Source: Planctomycetota bacterium
GTDB lineage: Bacteria > Planctomycetota > UBA1135 > GCA-002686595
Length of the DNA stretch: 64,000 bases
Direction of reading: 5' to 3'
NCBI GenBank assembly: GCA_026692705.1
Contig: JAPLOE010000097.1
Span: 1 to 64,000 of the forward strand
The translations under genes and the position numbers were made by a program. The stretch's first letter is position 1, and every line of letters starts with the position of its first letter. This document shows, piece by piece, positions 33,641 to 42,751 of the stretch. Under the pieces are notes generated by a model. That model made no database searches. It was given only the letters and a program-made list of their open reading frames with translations, and had not been told where the DNA came from.

Positions 33641-34294
33641 GTGCGACTTCCGTTTGGACCTCGATGGCGGAGCGTGTTCCTGGCGCTCGGCGCGCTCGTG
33701 CTCGCCGTCGGCGGTTGGTTCGTGTGGCAGATCGGTCCCCGCAACGTCTGGGGGATCCTGTGGTACGACACGCGCCGCGAAGGGGATCTTCGAGTCGGCG
33801 ACGCCGCGCCCGACCTCGAACTGCTCGCGCTCGACGGCCAGACCCTGCGGCTCCACGAGCGCATCGGCGAGCAGCCGCTCGTCCTCGTGTTCGGCAGCTT
33901 CACCTGACCGCCCTTCCGGCGCTCGGTCGAGCGTCTCGTCCGGCTGGCGAAAGAGCACGCGCACCATGCGCGCTTCCTCACGATCTACATCCGCGAGGCC
34001 CACCCGACAGACGAGTGGCAGATGGACAGCAACGAGACCGACGGCGTCTGCTACCCGCAGCCGCGCACGAGCGAGGAACGCGTCGCGATCGCGCGCGACT
34101 TCGTCGGTCGGTACGAGTACCCGATCGAGCTTGTGGTCGACAGAATCGAGAACCCTGCCGACGCCGTGTACGCCGGCTGGCCCGAGCGTCTCTACGTGAT
34201 AGACGCGCAGGGCAAGCTCACCTACAAGGGCGAGCTCGGCCCGTTTGGCTTCGATCCCGAGGCGGTCGAGGCGCTGCTCGACGCCCTGCCGTAG
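33641..34294 (+). CDS. Iodothyronine deiodinase-like selenoprotein (TGA = Sec)
   Basis: The ORF track breaks this gene at TGA 33905-33907, but the frame continues unbroken to 34294. From the GTG at 33641 it encodes 217 residues with Sec at 89. An N-terminal membrane anchor (VFLALGALVLAVGGWFVW) is followed by a thioredoxin-fold redoxin. The active site reads VFGSFT-U-PPF, as in vertebrate deiodinases (FGSCT-U-PSF/PPF) and with Cys in most bacterial homologues. FLTIYIREAHPTDEWQM matches the deiodinase YIxEAHxxDxW block. The C-terminus (PERLYVIDAQGKLTYKG) completes the fold. A SECIS-like hairpin follows the TGA. The natural substrate is unknown and a redox or reductive dehalogenation role is inferred. 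Confidence 0.88.
33905..33943 (+). promoter_or_regulatory. Sec codon and SECIS-like hairpin of the deiodinase-like gene
   Basis: The TGA at 33905 is followed 17 nt later by GGTC (33925-33928), the loop of a hairpin with stem CGCTC/GAGCG (33920-33924 and 33929-33933), extended by CCGG/CCGG around a one-sided bulge. A GGUC apical loop at this distance is the layout of the E. coli fdhF SECIS (18 nt), the site bound by SelB. Confidence 0.75.
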
Positions 34295-34343
34295 CGCACG
34301 CGGGCGGATCGCCGCCGCCGCGCGTTGCGCCCGGCGAAAACTC

Positions 34344-36038
34344 TCAGAACAGCCCGACGATCGAGCCGTCGGACTGCATGCGGATCGCTTCCGCGGACGG
34401 GACCTTGGGCAGTCCGGGCATCGTCATGATGTCGCCCGCCTTCGCGACCACGAAGCCGGCGCCGGCGGACGGCGTGACTTCGTTGATCGTGACGCGGAAG
34501 TTGCGCGGGCGGCCGAGCTTGGTCGGGTCGTCGGTGAGCGAGTACTGCGTCTTCGCGATGCACACCGGCGTCTTCCCGAGGCCGATCGACTCGAGGTAGT
34601 CGATCGCACGCTCGGCGGCCGGAGCGAAATCGACGCCATCGCCGCCGTAGACCTTCTTGACGACCGTCTCGATCTTCGTGCGGATCGGCAGGTCGGTGGA
34701 GTAGAGCGGCTGGAAGTTGGCGCTCTTCTGCTCGAGCACGCCCAGCACCTCGCGCGCGAGGCTCTCGCCACCGGCGCCACCCTTGGCCCACACGTCGCAC
34801 AGCACGACGCGCACGCCCTGCTTCTCGGCGTAGTCGTGCAGCATGCGCAGCTCGGCCTCGGTGTCGGCCGTGAAGCGGTTGATCGCGAGCACGACCGGCA
34901 CGCCGAACTGGCGCACGTTGCGCACGTGGTGATCGACGTGCTCGAGCCCGGCCTGCAGCGCCGCGAGGTTCTCGACGCCGAGCGACTTCTTGTCGGCGCC
35001 GCCCTGCATCTTGAGCGAGCGGATCGTCGCCACGAGCACCGCCGCTTCCGGCTTGAGCCCGCCCGCGCGGCACTTGATGTCGAAGAACTTCTCGGCGCCG
35101 AGGTCGGAACCGAAGCCCGCCTCCGTCACGACGATGTCCGCCAGCGCGAGGCCCGCGCGCGTCGCCATCAGCGAGTTGCAGCCGTGCGCGATGTTGCCGA
35201 AGGGCCCGCAGTGCACGAGCGCCGGGCCACCTTCGAGCGTCTGCACGAGGTTGGGCCGCAGCGCGTCCTTGAGCAGCAGCGCCATCGCGCCCGCGACCTT
35301 CAGGTCACCGGCGCGCACGGGCTTGCGGTCCTTGCCGGCCGTCGCGCCGACGACGATGCGCGCCAGCCGCGCCTCGAGGTCCTCGCGGCTCGTCGACAGC
35401 GAGAGGATCGCCATGATCTCGCTCGCGGGCACGATCACCCAGTGCTCCTCGCGCACGACGCCGTCGGCCGCGCCACCCAGGCCGATCACCGCGTTGCGCA
35501 GCGCGCGGTCGTTCATGTCGATCGTGCGCGGCCACGTGATGCGGCGCGGGTCGAGCGCGAGCTCGTTGCCCTGCTGCAGGTGGTTGTCCATCACCGCCGA
35601 GAGCAGCGCGTGCGCGCTCGAGATCGCGTGGAAATCGCCGGTGAAATGCAGGTTGATGTCCTCCATCGGGATCACCTGCGAGTAACCGCCGCCCGCCGCG
35701 CCGCCCTTGACGCCGAACACGGGGCCGAGGCTCGGCTCGCGCATGCACAGGAGCGCGTTGACGCCCAGGCGCCGGAAGGCCTGCGTCAGGCCGACGCTCA
35801 CCGTGCTCTTGCCTTCGCCGGCCGGTGTCGGGTTGATCGCGGTGACGAGCACGAGCCGCCCGCGCGCGGGACGCGCCGACAGCTCGAGCGGCAGCTTGGC
35901 CTTGTACTTGCCGTACAGGTCGATGTCGTCAGGCGAAAGCCCGATGTCGCGCGCCACGTCGACGATGGGGCGCGGCTTGGCCTTCTGGGCGATCTCGATG
36001 TCGGACGGAACGGCAGTTTGAGTCATGACGGATTGCAT
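34344..36038 (-). CDS. fhs: Formate-tetrahydrofolate ligase
   Basis: A 564-residue enzyme that joins formate to tetrahydrofolate using ATP to make 10-formyl-THF. The start at 36038 is chosen for the AAAGG five bases upstream; MTQTAV four codons later is the alternative. The P-loop is TAINPTPAGEGKSTVSVGL. Other family blocks are FTGDFHAISSAHALLSA, ITWPRTIDMNDRALRN and TEAGFGSDLGAEKFFDIKCR. It ends with TMPGLPKVPSAE, typical of the family. It lies 80 bases downstream of the formate dehydrogenase diaphorase gene, so formate oxidation/reduction and its capture on folate are genetically linked. Confidence 0.95.
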   Translation of the reverse strand: MQSVMTQTAVPSDIEIAQKAKPRPIVDVARDIGLSPDDIDLYGKYKAKLPLELSARPARGRLVLVTAINPTPAGEGKSTVSVGLTQAFRRLGVNALLCMREPSLGPVFGVKGGAAGGGYSQVIPMEDINLHFTGDFHAISSAHALLSAVMDNHLQQGNELALDPRRITWPRTIDMNDRALRNAVIGLGGAADGVVREEHWVIVPASEIMAILSLSTSREDLEARLARIVVGATAGKDRKPVRAGDLKVAGAMALLLKDALRPNLVQTLEGGPALVHCGPFGNIAHGCNSLMATRAGLALADIVVTEAGFGSDLGAEKFFDIKCRAGGLKPEAAVLVATIRSLKMQGGADKKSLGVENLAALQAGLEHVDHHVRNVRQFGVPVVLAINRFTADTEAELRMLHDYAEKQGVRVVLCDVWAKGGAGGESLAREVLGVLEQKSANFQPLYSTDLPIRTKIETVVKKVYGGDGVDFAPAAERAIDYLESIGLGKTPVCIAKTQYSLTDDPTKLGRPRNFRVTINEVTPSAGAGFVVAKAGDIMTMPGLPKVPSAEAIRMQSDGSIVGLF

Positions 36039-36118
36039 GGATGCCTTTGACGGGGACGAAGTGCCCCGAGAGATGTGCGGGTGGGCTGGGCGCGATGGCG
36101 AAGCGGCGGAAGGAGCTC

Positions 36119-38959
36119 TCAGGGCTGCACGAAGCGCCAGCCGAAACGTCCCTTGATGCACAGGTTGCCGAGCGTGATGCGGTTGTCGAGCGGTGACGTG
36201 GCCTTGATGATCTTCCCGTGCTGAACGTGGAGGCGCAGCGTGCAACCCACGCCGCAGTAGGGGCAGATCGTATCGGCCGTCGTCTCCTGGCGCTCGTCGT
36301 GGTGGCCCGCCGCACGCAGGTCGAACTCGTCCTTCGCCATCAGCGCGCCCGTCGGGCACACCGCGATGCAGTTGCCGCAGTACACGCAGGCCGATTCCGG
36401 CAACGGCACGTCGAACTCGGTCGAGATGCGCGCGTCGAAGCCTCGGCCCGCGACGCCGATCGCGAAGCTGTTCTGGTGGTCCTCGCCGCAGGCCTCGACG
36501 CACTTGTAGCAGAGCACGCACTTGCCGTAGTCGCGCACGTACAGGTCGTTGTCGATCTTCACGGGCTGCGCGACGCTCGCGGCGAGGTCGACGAGCGCGG
36601 GCTCGTGGTGGCCGGCGAGCGCGCCGTCGCGCTCGTGCGTACCCTGCGGCGTGCCGTAGCGGCCGGGTTGCGCTCCGTACTCGACGAGGCGGCGCTGCAG
36701 CTCGGGCGCGGTCGACAGGTCGACCGACGAGGCGAGCATCTCGAGCACGAACTTGCGCGCGTGCCGCACGCGCGGCGACTGCGTGTGCACCTTCATGCCG
36801 GGCTCGACGGCGCGTGAACAGCTCGGCGCGAGCACACGGGCGCCCTCGACCTCGACCACGCACAGGCGGCAGGCGTTCGCGGGCGAGAGCGTCTCGAGGA
36901 AACACAGCGTCGGCACGTCGAGGCCCTGCGCGCGCGCCGCCTGCAGGATCGTCGTGCCCGCGGGCACCGCGACCGTGCGGCCGTCGAGCGTGAATTCGAT
37001 CGCGCCATCGGTCGACGCAGGCTTGCTCGCGGGTGTTCCGGCCGCCGCAGCCAGCGTGAGCGGCGCCGAGGGCTCACCGAACAGCTTCAGGCGCTTCACT
37101 GCCGATTCCACGGCGGAATACGCGGTCTGGCCGAGTCCGCAGATCGACGCGTCCTTCATGCCGGCGCCGACGTGCTCGAGCAGCGCGAGCTCTTCCTGCA
37201 CGCTGCCCCTCGGCTTGCCGCAGGCGATGCGCGCGAGCGCTTCTTCCTGACGCACCGTGCCGACGCGACAGGGCACGCATTGGCCGCACGATTCCTCGCG
37301 GAAAAAGCGCGCGATGCGCGCCACGTGCTCAGTGAGATCGACCGTGTCGTCGAACAGCATCACGACGCCGGAGCCGAGCGTCGCTCCCGCCGCGCGCGCA
37401 CCTTCCATCGAGAGCTCGACGTCGAGCTCATCGGGGCGCACGAAACCACCCGCAGCGCCGCCGAGCAGCACGGCTTGCAGCTTGCGACCTTCGGGCACGC
37501 CGCCCGCGAGCTCGACCAGCTCGCGCAACTTCGTCCCGCACGCGACTTCATACACACCCGGCCGCCGCACGTTGCCGCTGAGACAGAAGAGCCGCGTTCC
37601 CGTCGATTGCGCGGTTCCGACGCTCGCGTAGGCCTTCGCTCCTTCGGTGAGGATCGGCAGCACGTTCGCGAGCGTCTCGACGTTGTTGACCACCGTCGGC
37701 TTCCCGAACAGGCCCGATTGCACCGGGAACGGCGGCTTGGAACGCGGCTCGCCGCGACGGCCCTCGATCGACTCGAACAGCGCCGTCTCCTCGCCGCAGA
37801 TGTACGCGCCCGCACCGCGTCGCACCTCGATGTCGAACTCGAAGCCGCGACCGCCGATGTCGAGGCCGAGCAGCCCCGCCTTGCGCGCGGCCGCACACGC
37901 GTGCTCGAGCCGCTTGCTCGCGAGCGGGTACTCGTCGCGCACGTACAGGTAACCCTTCGAGCAACCCGCCGCGTACGCCGCGACCGTCATCGCCTCGACG
38001 ATCGCGAACGGATCGCCGGTGAGCAGCGTGCGATCCTTGAACGTGCCCGGTTCCGATTCGTCGGCGTTGCAGACGATGTAGCGCGGTGTCGCCGGTTCCT
38101 TGCGCACGGCTTCCCACTTGCGTCCCGTGGGGAACGCTGCGCCGCCGCGACCGACGAGCTTCGAGTCGGTCACCTCGCGAATCACGGCCTCGGGCCCGAG
38201 CTCGAAGGCACGCTCGAGCGCGCGATAGCCGCCGTGGCGCCGGTAATCGTCGAGACTTTCGGGATCGACGACGCCGACGCGCGCGAGCAGCCGCAGCGCC
38301 GGTGAGTCGTGTTGCGGGAGACGCTTGTCCCCGCAGGCGTCGGGCGTTCCCGCAGGCGAGCGCAGCAGCTTGAGCACGCGCTCCACCGTGACTTCCCCGG
38401 CGGAAATGCCGAGCGGCTGCGCGCCAGCTTCCGTCACCAGCGCCGCGGGCGCGCGGTCGCACAGCCCCAGGCACGGCGAGCGCATCCACGCGGGCCGCTC
38501 CGCGTCGTGCTCGAGCGTGTCGCCTTCGTGCGCATCCTTCGCGTGGCCGAGCGCGGGCCCGAGCTCGCGCTCCAGCTCTGCGCACAGCTTCTGCGCGCCC
38601 TTCGCGCGGCAACCGATGTCGTCGCACACGTGCACGACGCGCCGCGGGCGCGGCTCGGTCGCGAGCAGCGCATAGAACGTCGCCACCGACCACGCTTCCG
38701 CCGGCGGCAGCCCGAGCCGCTCGCACACATACGCGAGCCCACCTTCGCTGATCCAGCCGACACGATCCTGCAACGCATGCAAGCACGGCAGGAGCAGGTG
38801 CCGCTCCGCACGTTTGGCGGCGCCACCTATCGCGACACGCCCGTCGCGCTCGCTCTTCGTCGTCGCACCTTCCCACGACGAGCGCGGCTCGCCGAGCAGG
38901 GCATCGATCGCGGCGCGCTCTTCGGCGTTGGGCCGGGCTTCCGGCAGGCGGATGTCCAT
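36119..38959 (-). CDS. NuoE-NuoF-NuoG-like fusion, NAD-linked formate dehydrogenase diaphorase subunit
   Basis: A 946-residue fusion starting 5 bases after the fdh catalytic gene. Domain order: NuoE-like 2Fe-2S thioredoxin fold (about 30-185, HVCDDIGC then SPCLGLCDRAP); NuoF-like FMN/NADH domain (about 220-610, GRGGAAFPTGRKWE, NADESEPGTFKDR, YICGEETALFESIEG) with its 4Fe-4S site (ESCGQCVPCRVGT); NuoG-like 2Fe-2S (about 660-740, LSPANACRLCVVEVEG); two 4Fe-4S clusters (CVLCYKCVEACGEDH, CVYCGNCIAVCPTGAL); and finally CPYCGVGC...LCIKGRFGWRFV. This last piece is the N-terminal 4Fe-4S domain of molybdopterin formate dehydrogenases, here at the C-terminus of another subunit. It passes electrons between NAD(H) and the catalytic subunit. 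Confidence 0.9.
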   Translation of the reverse strand: MDIRLPEARPNAEERAAIDALLGEPRSSWEGATTKSERDGRVAIGGAAKRAERHLLLPCLHALQDRVGWISEGGLAYVCERLGLPPAEAWSVATFYALLATEPRPRRVVHVCDDIGCRAKGAQKLCAELERELGPALGHAKDAHEGDTLEHDAERPAWMRSPCLGLCDRAPAALVTEAGAQPLGISAGEVTVERVLKLLRSPAGTPDACGDKRLPQHDSPALRLLARVGVVDPESLDDYRRHGGYRALERAFELGPEAVIREVTDSKLVGRGGAAFPTGRKWEAVRKEPATPRYIVCNADESEPGTFKDRTLLTGDPFAIVEAMTVAAYAAGCSKGYLYVRDEYPLASKRLEHACAAARKAGLLGLDIGGRGFEFDIEVRRGAGAYICGEETALFESIEGRRGEPRSKPPFPVQSGLFGKPTVVNNVETLANVLPILTEGAKAYASVGTAQSTGTRLFCLSGNVRRPGVYEVACGTKLRELVELAGGVPEGRKLQAVLLGGAAGGFVRPDELDVELSMEGARAAGATLGSGVVMLFDDTVDLTEHVARIARFFREESCGQCVPCRVGTVRQEEALARIACGKPRGSVQEELALLEHVGAGMKDASICGLGQTAYSAVESAVKRLKLFGEPSAPLTLAAAAGTPASKPASTDGAIEFTLDGRTVAVPAGTTILQAARAQGLDVPTLCFLETLSPANACRLCVVEVEGARVLAPSCSRAVEPGMKVHTQSPRVRHARKFVLEMLASSVDLSTAPELQRRLVEYGAQPGRYGTPQGTHERDGALAGHHEPALVDLAASVAQPVKIDNDLYVRDYGKCVLCYKCVEACGEDHQNSFAIGVAGRGFDARISTEFDVPLPESACVYCGNCIAVCPTGALMAKDEFDLRAAGHHDERQETTADTICPYCGVGCTLRLHVQHGKIIKATSPLDNRITLGNLCIKGRFGWRFVQP

Positions 38960-38964
38960 GCTCG

Positions 38965-40893
38965 TTATCTCGCGCTCGCCGGCTGGGCGACGGGCTCGAC
39001 GCGCACCGCGCAAGCCTTGAACTCGGCCGTGCCCGACTTGGGGTCCGAGGCGTCGATCGTGAGCACGTTCGTGTTGATTTCGTCGGGGAAATGCATCGTC
39101 ATGAAGACCAGGCCCGGGCGCAGGGCGCGGTCGATGTGCGCGGGTGCCTCGAGCTGGCCGCGGCGCGAGCGTACGGTGACGAGCGTCCCGTCGGCCACAC
39201 CGAGGCGCTCCGCATCCTCGACGCTCAGGCTGATGCGCTCGCCCAGATGCAGCGGCGAGCGATACCCGCCCGTCTGCACGCCGGTGTTGTAGGACTCGAG
39301 CCGGCGACCGGTCGTGAGCAGCAGCGGATACTCCGCGTCAGGCTTCTCGACGGGCCCTTCCCAGTTGACGACCGAGAACGGCGCGGCGCGACCGCCACGC
39401 GGCTCTTCCCACAGTCGACCGTGCAGGAACGGCGTGCCGGGATGCGACTCGTCGGGGCACGGCCACTGCAGTCCGCCGAGCGCATCGAGGCGCGCGTAGC
39501 TCATGCCGCCCGAAAAATGCGGCGCGACCGTGCGGAACTCGTTCCACACCGCCTCCGCCGTCGGATGGCCGAAGTCGACGCCGAGGCGCCGCGCGAGCTC
39601 CGACAGGATCCACAGCTCGTCCTTCGCGCCCGCGGGCGGCTCGACGGCCTTGCGAACACGCTGCACGCGGCGCTCGCTGTTCGTCACGGTGCCTTCACCT
39701 TCGCACCACGTCGCCGCGGCGGGCAACACGACGTGCGCGAGCTCGGCCGTGCGCGTCATCACGATCTCCTGCACGACGAGGTGCTCGAGCCCGCCGAGCA
39801 GGTGCTCCACGTGGTTCGAGTCCGCGTCCGACTGCGCCGGGTTCTCGCCGATCACGTAGAGCGCCGTCAGCTCCTTGCGCTCCATCGCGTGCAGCATCTG
39901 CGTCAGGTTCAGCCCGTAACGCGGCGCGAGCGGCACGCCCCAGTGGCGCTCGAAGCGCTCGCGGATCGCGGGATCGAGAATGTCCTGAAAACCCGGCAAA
40001 CGATTGGGAATCGCTCCCATGTCGCCGCCGCCTTGCACGTTGTTCTGACCGCGCAGCGGGTTGCAGCCCGAGCCCCACTTGCCGACGTGGCCGGTGAGCA
40101 ACGTCAGGTTGATCAGCGCGAGCACGTTGTCGACCGCGTCGTGGTGCTCGGTGATGCCGAGCGTCCAGCAGATCATCGCGTTCTTGGCCTTCGCGAACGC
40201 GTGCGCCGCCTCGCGGATCACGTCGGCCGGAACGCCGGTGATGCGCTCGCCCACCTCGAGCGTGTACGGCTCGACCGCCGCGCGGTACGCCTCGAAACCC
40301 TCGGTCGCGCGTTCGATGAACTTGGCGTCCGCGAGCCCCGCATGGATGATCTCGCGCGCCATCGCGTTCGAGAGCGCGATGTCGCTGCCCACGTCGAGCC
40401 CCAGCCACACGTCCGCCCACTGCGCCGACGAAGTGCGCCGCGGGTCGATCACGTACAGCCGCGTTCCGTTGTTGACGCCCTTGAGCAGGTGGTGGAACCA
40501 GATCGGGTGCGCCTCGCGCGCGTTCGAGCCCCACAGGAATACGACGTCAGCTACCTCCACCTCGCGGTAGGAGTTCGTGCCGCCGCCAGCACCAAAAACC
40601 GTCGCCAGACCGACGACGCTAGGTGCGTGTCACGTCCGGTTGCAGCTGTCGATGTTGTGGGTGCGGAACGCGACCCGCGCCAGCTTCTGCGCCAGGAAGT
40701 TCACCTCGTTGGTGGACTTCGAGCAACTGAAGATGCCGAGCGCGTCCCCGCCGCGAGCCTCCCGGGTGCGCCGGAACCCCTCCGCCGCGCGATCGAGCGC
40801 CTCGTCCCACGTCGCAGGACGCAGGACGCCGTTCTCACGCACGAGCGGTTGAGTCAGACGCGGCCGAGCCGGCCCGCTGGAACGCTTCTTCAA
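38965..40893 (-). CDS. fdhA: Selenocysteine formate dehydrogenase catalytic subunit (TGA = Sec)
   Basis: The ORF track shows two pieces (40630-40917 and 38965-40560), which are one frame interrupted by TGA at 40632-40630. Read as Sec, the site is IDSCNRT-U-HAPSVVGLATVFG, matching E. coli FdhF (CCARV-U-HGPSVAG). A TTG at 40893 after GGAAGGAAA is the likely start; a TTG at 40917 is the alternative. This gives 642 residues with Sec at about 88. Later blocks bind bis-molybdopterin (VVFLWGSNAREAHP, IGENPAQSDADSNH) and the C-terminal domain is present (YPLLLTTGRRLESYNTG). The usual N-terminal 4Fe-4S domain is absent here and is carried by the next gene. It oxidises formate or reduces CO2. Confidence 0.92.
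40600..40632 (-). promoter_or_regulatory. Sec codon and SECIS-like hairpin of fdhA
   Basis: On the minus strand TGA is followed by 18 nt and then GGTCT, the loop of a 7-bp stem CGTCGTC/GGCGACG (one G-U pair). Both the 18-nt spacing and the GGUCU loop equal those of the E. coli fdhF SECIS. The hairpin lies inside coding sequence, as in other bacterial SECIS elements. Confidence 0.85.
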
Positions 40894-41050
40894 GATCCGA
40901 TTTCCTTCCGGCGGCAAGCGCCGCCACCCTCAGGATGGGCCCCATCGCCCGCCCTCGCAAGCTCCGCGGTCGCTCCGTGCACGCACACCGGGCGGGAGAG
41001 GCGCCTTCAGCACCGATCCATGCTCGTCTCGAAGTCGGATCGAGCCGAAG

Positions 41051-42448
41051 TCAGCGCTCGCTGGGCCGCGATAGCCAGTTGCGCAAGACGGACGAAGGCG
41101 ACTCCGGGCGAAGGCCCTTCAATCCGCAGACGTAGACTCGACCGCTGTCGCCAAGCCGCCACGTCTGCCCGAGAATTTCCAGACCGTCGCCGGCGAGACC
41201 GAGTGGAAGGGCGATTTCCGCCTGCATGCTGAGCACGATGAGCGGGTCGGTCTCGAGCTGGCGCACCAGGTACCCGCCCGGAGTCACGTGGCTCTCGCCA
41301 CGCACGACGAACATCCTGTGCCCCGGCGTGGCGAGCCAAGCATGGATGGCTTCTGCGACCTGGTCGTCGCGCTCGGCAGTTGAGCCGACAGGCATCCAGC
41401 CAGCCTCCCAATTCTTCTCCAGCGAGATGCACGGCACACCGAGCTCCTCCGCGGCGTCCAGCACGAGCTGCTGCGCTTGCTTCACGGACGGCTCGAATCC
41501 CACGGCCACGCCTGCAGGCCTTTCTCCGACGATCGCCCGAAGGAGCTCGATCTGCGCCTCCCGCAGAGGCCCGTCCTCTTTGTGAATTTCCCCAAACATC
41601 ACGAGTCGAGCCTTGCGCGCAGCATCCAGCAGCTCCCGTCGTTGCACCGGGTGCCACGGAAGCCTTCGCAGCTCGTTTCGCGCGCGTCGGTTCACCGTGC
41701 TGGACTGCAACTCCTTCTCCATGCCCGACGTCTGCCAGCTCGGCGGAGCTCCCGCTGCGATCGCGTCGAGTCTCCTTGCGGCGTGCTCGGCATGGTCCCG
41801 AGTCCGGGCGTCGACACTGGACAACAAGGGCGAGAGCCAATCGCGCTGTGCGGGATCGCGCAGCGCCGGCAGCACAGGAATCAGCCACCTCGAACCGGTG
41901 CCGCCCGCGTAGGAGCGAAACAGCCGTTCGAGCTCGCTGTCGGAGGGCGGGATGCCGAGTTGCGCGAGCGCACCCGCCGCCGCTAGCTGCACCCAGCCAG
42001 ACTCGTCCCAGAGCGTCGCTGCCAACGGGCTCCAGTCGACTCCCTCGCACTCTTGGAAGTTGCCGAGTTCGAATGCCGCGCTCTGGCGCACCGTGGCGTC
42101 AGGATGTCTGAGAGCACCCATCAAGTGCGGCAGCGCAGCGGCCTGCAGCCTGGAATCTCCTTCGGCGATCCTCCCGAGCGCGGCCAGCGCGCCGCGCGCG
42201 ACGATCGCGTTCGCGTCACCGGCCAGCTCCCCGATGGCATCGATGTGCGCCCCGTCCCCGTGCGCACCGAGGACATAGGCCGCCTCGTATCTCACTGCCG
42301 GATCGTCGCTCCTCAACGCCTCCACGAGCCGCGGCTCGAGCGCATGCCGCCGCGGCACGCCCGTCCCCGCACACGCGGCGAGCAGCAGGATCAAGATTGC
42401 GAGTCGGCTTCGCGCGGCAGGATTAGCCGCCCCCGCCCGGTCGGTCAC
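41051..42448 (-). CDS. Lipoprotein with HEAT repeats and ChaN-like domain
   Basis: A 465-residue protein with a GTG start. A lipoprotein signal (LAILILLLAACAGTG) is followed by HEAT/PBS-type repeats at about 35-220 (RSDDPAVRYEAAYVLGAHGD, ALRHPDATVRQSAAFELGNF). The C-terminal ~200 residues resemble the ChaN/EreA-like fold: ARLVMFGEIHKEDGPLREAQIELLRAI, VAVGFEPSVKQAQQLV and HRMFVVRGESHVTPGGYL. ChaN proteins bind haem or act in iron uptake, while other members are hydrolases. The conserved GE-x-H and the late GESH are present, so the domain may be functional. The combination suggests an outer surface or periplasmic scaffold. Confidence 0.72.
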   Translation of the reverse strand: MTDRAGAANPAARSRLAILILLLAACAGTGVPRRHALEPRLVEALRSDDPAVRYEAAYVLGAHGDGAHIDAIGELAGDANAIVARGALAALGRIAEGDSRLQAAALPHLMGALRHPDATVRQSAAFELGNFQECEGVDWSPLAATLWDESGWVQLAAAGALAQLGIPPSDSELERLFRSYAGGTGSRWLIPVLPALRDPAQRDWLSPLLSSVDARTRDHAEHAARRLDAIAAGAPPSWQTSGMEKELQSSTVNRRARNELRRLPWHPVQRRELLDAARKARLVMFGEIHKEDGPLREAQIELLRAIVGERPAGVAVGFEPSVKQAQQLVLDAAEELGVPCISLEKNWEAGWMPVGSTAERDDQVAEAIHAWLATPGHRMFVVRGESHVTPGGYLVRQLETDPLIVLSMQAEIALPLGLAGDGLEILGQTWRLGDSGRVYVCGLKGLRPESPSSVLRNWLSRPSER

Positions 42449-42501
42449 TCACGCCCGAGTTCTGTCGCTTCGCCCCATCTGCCAGCGTCGGCAGCACCAA
42501 G

Positions 42502-42600
42502 TCAGTTGAGCCGTGACTCGAACGACCTGGAGATGTCCGGGAGCGAGTCGGCGGGGCAGAGCCAGTGTTCGGTGCTGGGGTAGAGGTGGAGGTGGCCAAC
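42502..42600 (-). pseudogene. Fragment of an esterase 3' end
   Basis: Reading the minus strand gives LYPSTEHWLCPADSLPD and a stop 10 codons later, nearly identical to the C-terminus of the intact esterase at 45186 (LYPNTEHWLCPTDSLPD). A 47-bp DNA core (42539-42585) differs from 45223-45269 at two positions. No upstream esterase sequence is present, so it is a stranded tail. Confidence 0.8.
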
Positions 42601-42751
42601 TCGTTTCGGCTTGATCCGGCTGGAGGGTTGGCGGGACGCCCTTCCGGGGCGCCCGCGGTCGTTCCGGTTCGTCCACCAGGCAACGTCATCGCCATAAGAT
42701 GCTGCCCACAATGGACTTATGAACGCAATCGCGATTGGTGTCACAACGCGC

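Noticed and set aside
33905-33907. TGA as a real stop making a truncated redoxin and a separate downstream gene
   Set aside because: Both halves are in frame and match one deiodinase-like protein across the stop, and a GGUC-loop hairpin follows.
40621-40632. TGA as a disabling mutation of formate dehydrogenase
   Set aside because: It falls at the exact Sec position of FdhF with fdhF-like loop and spacing, and the rest of the gene shows no decay.
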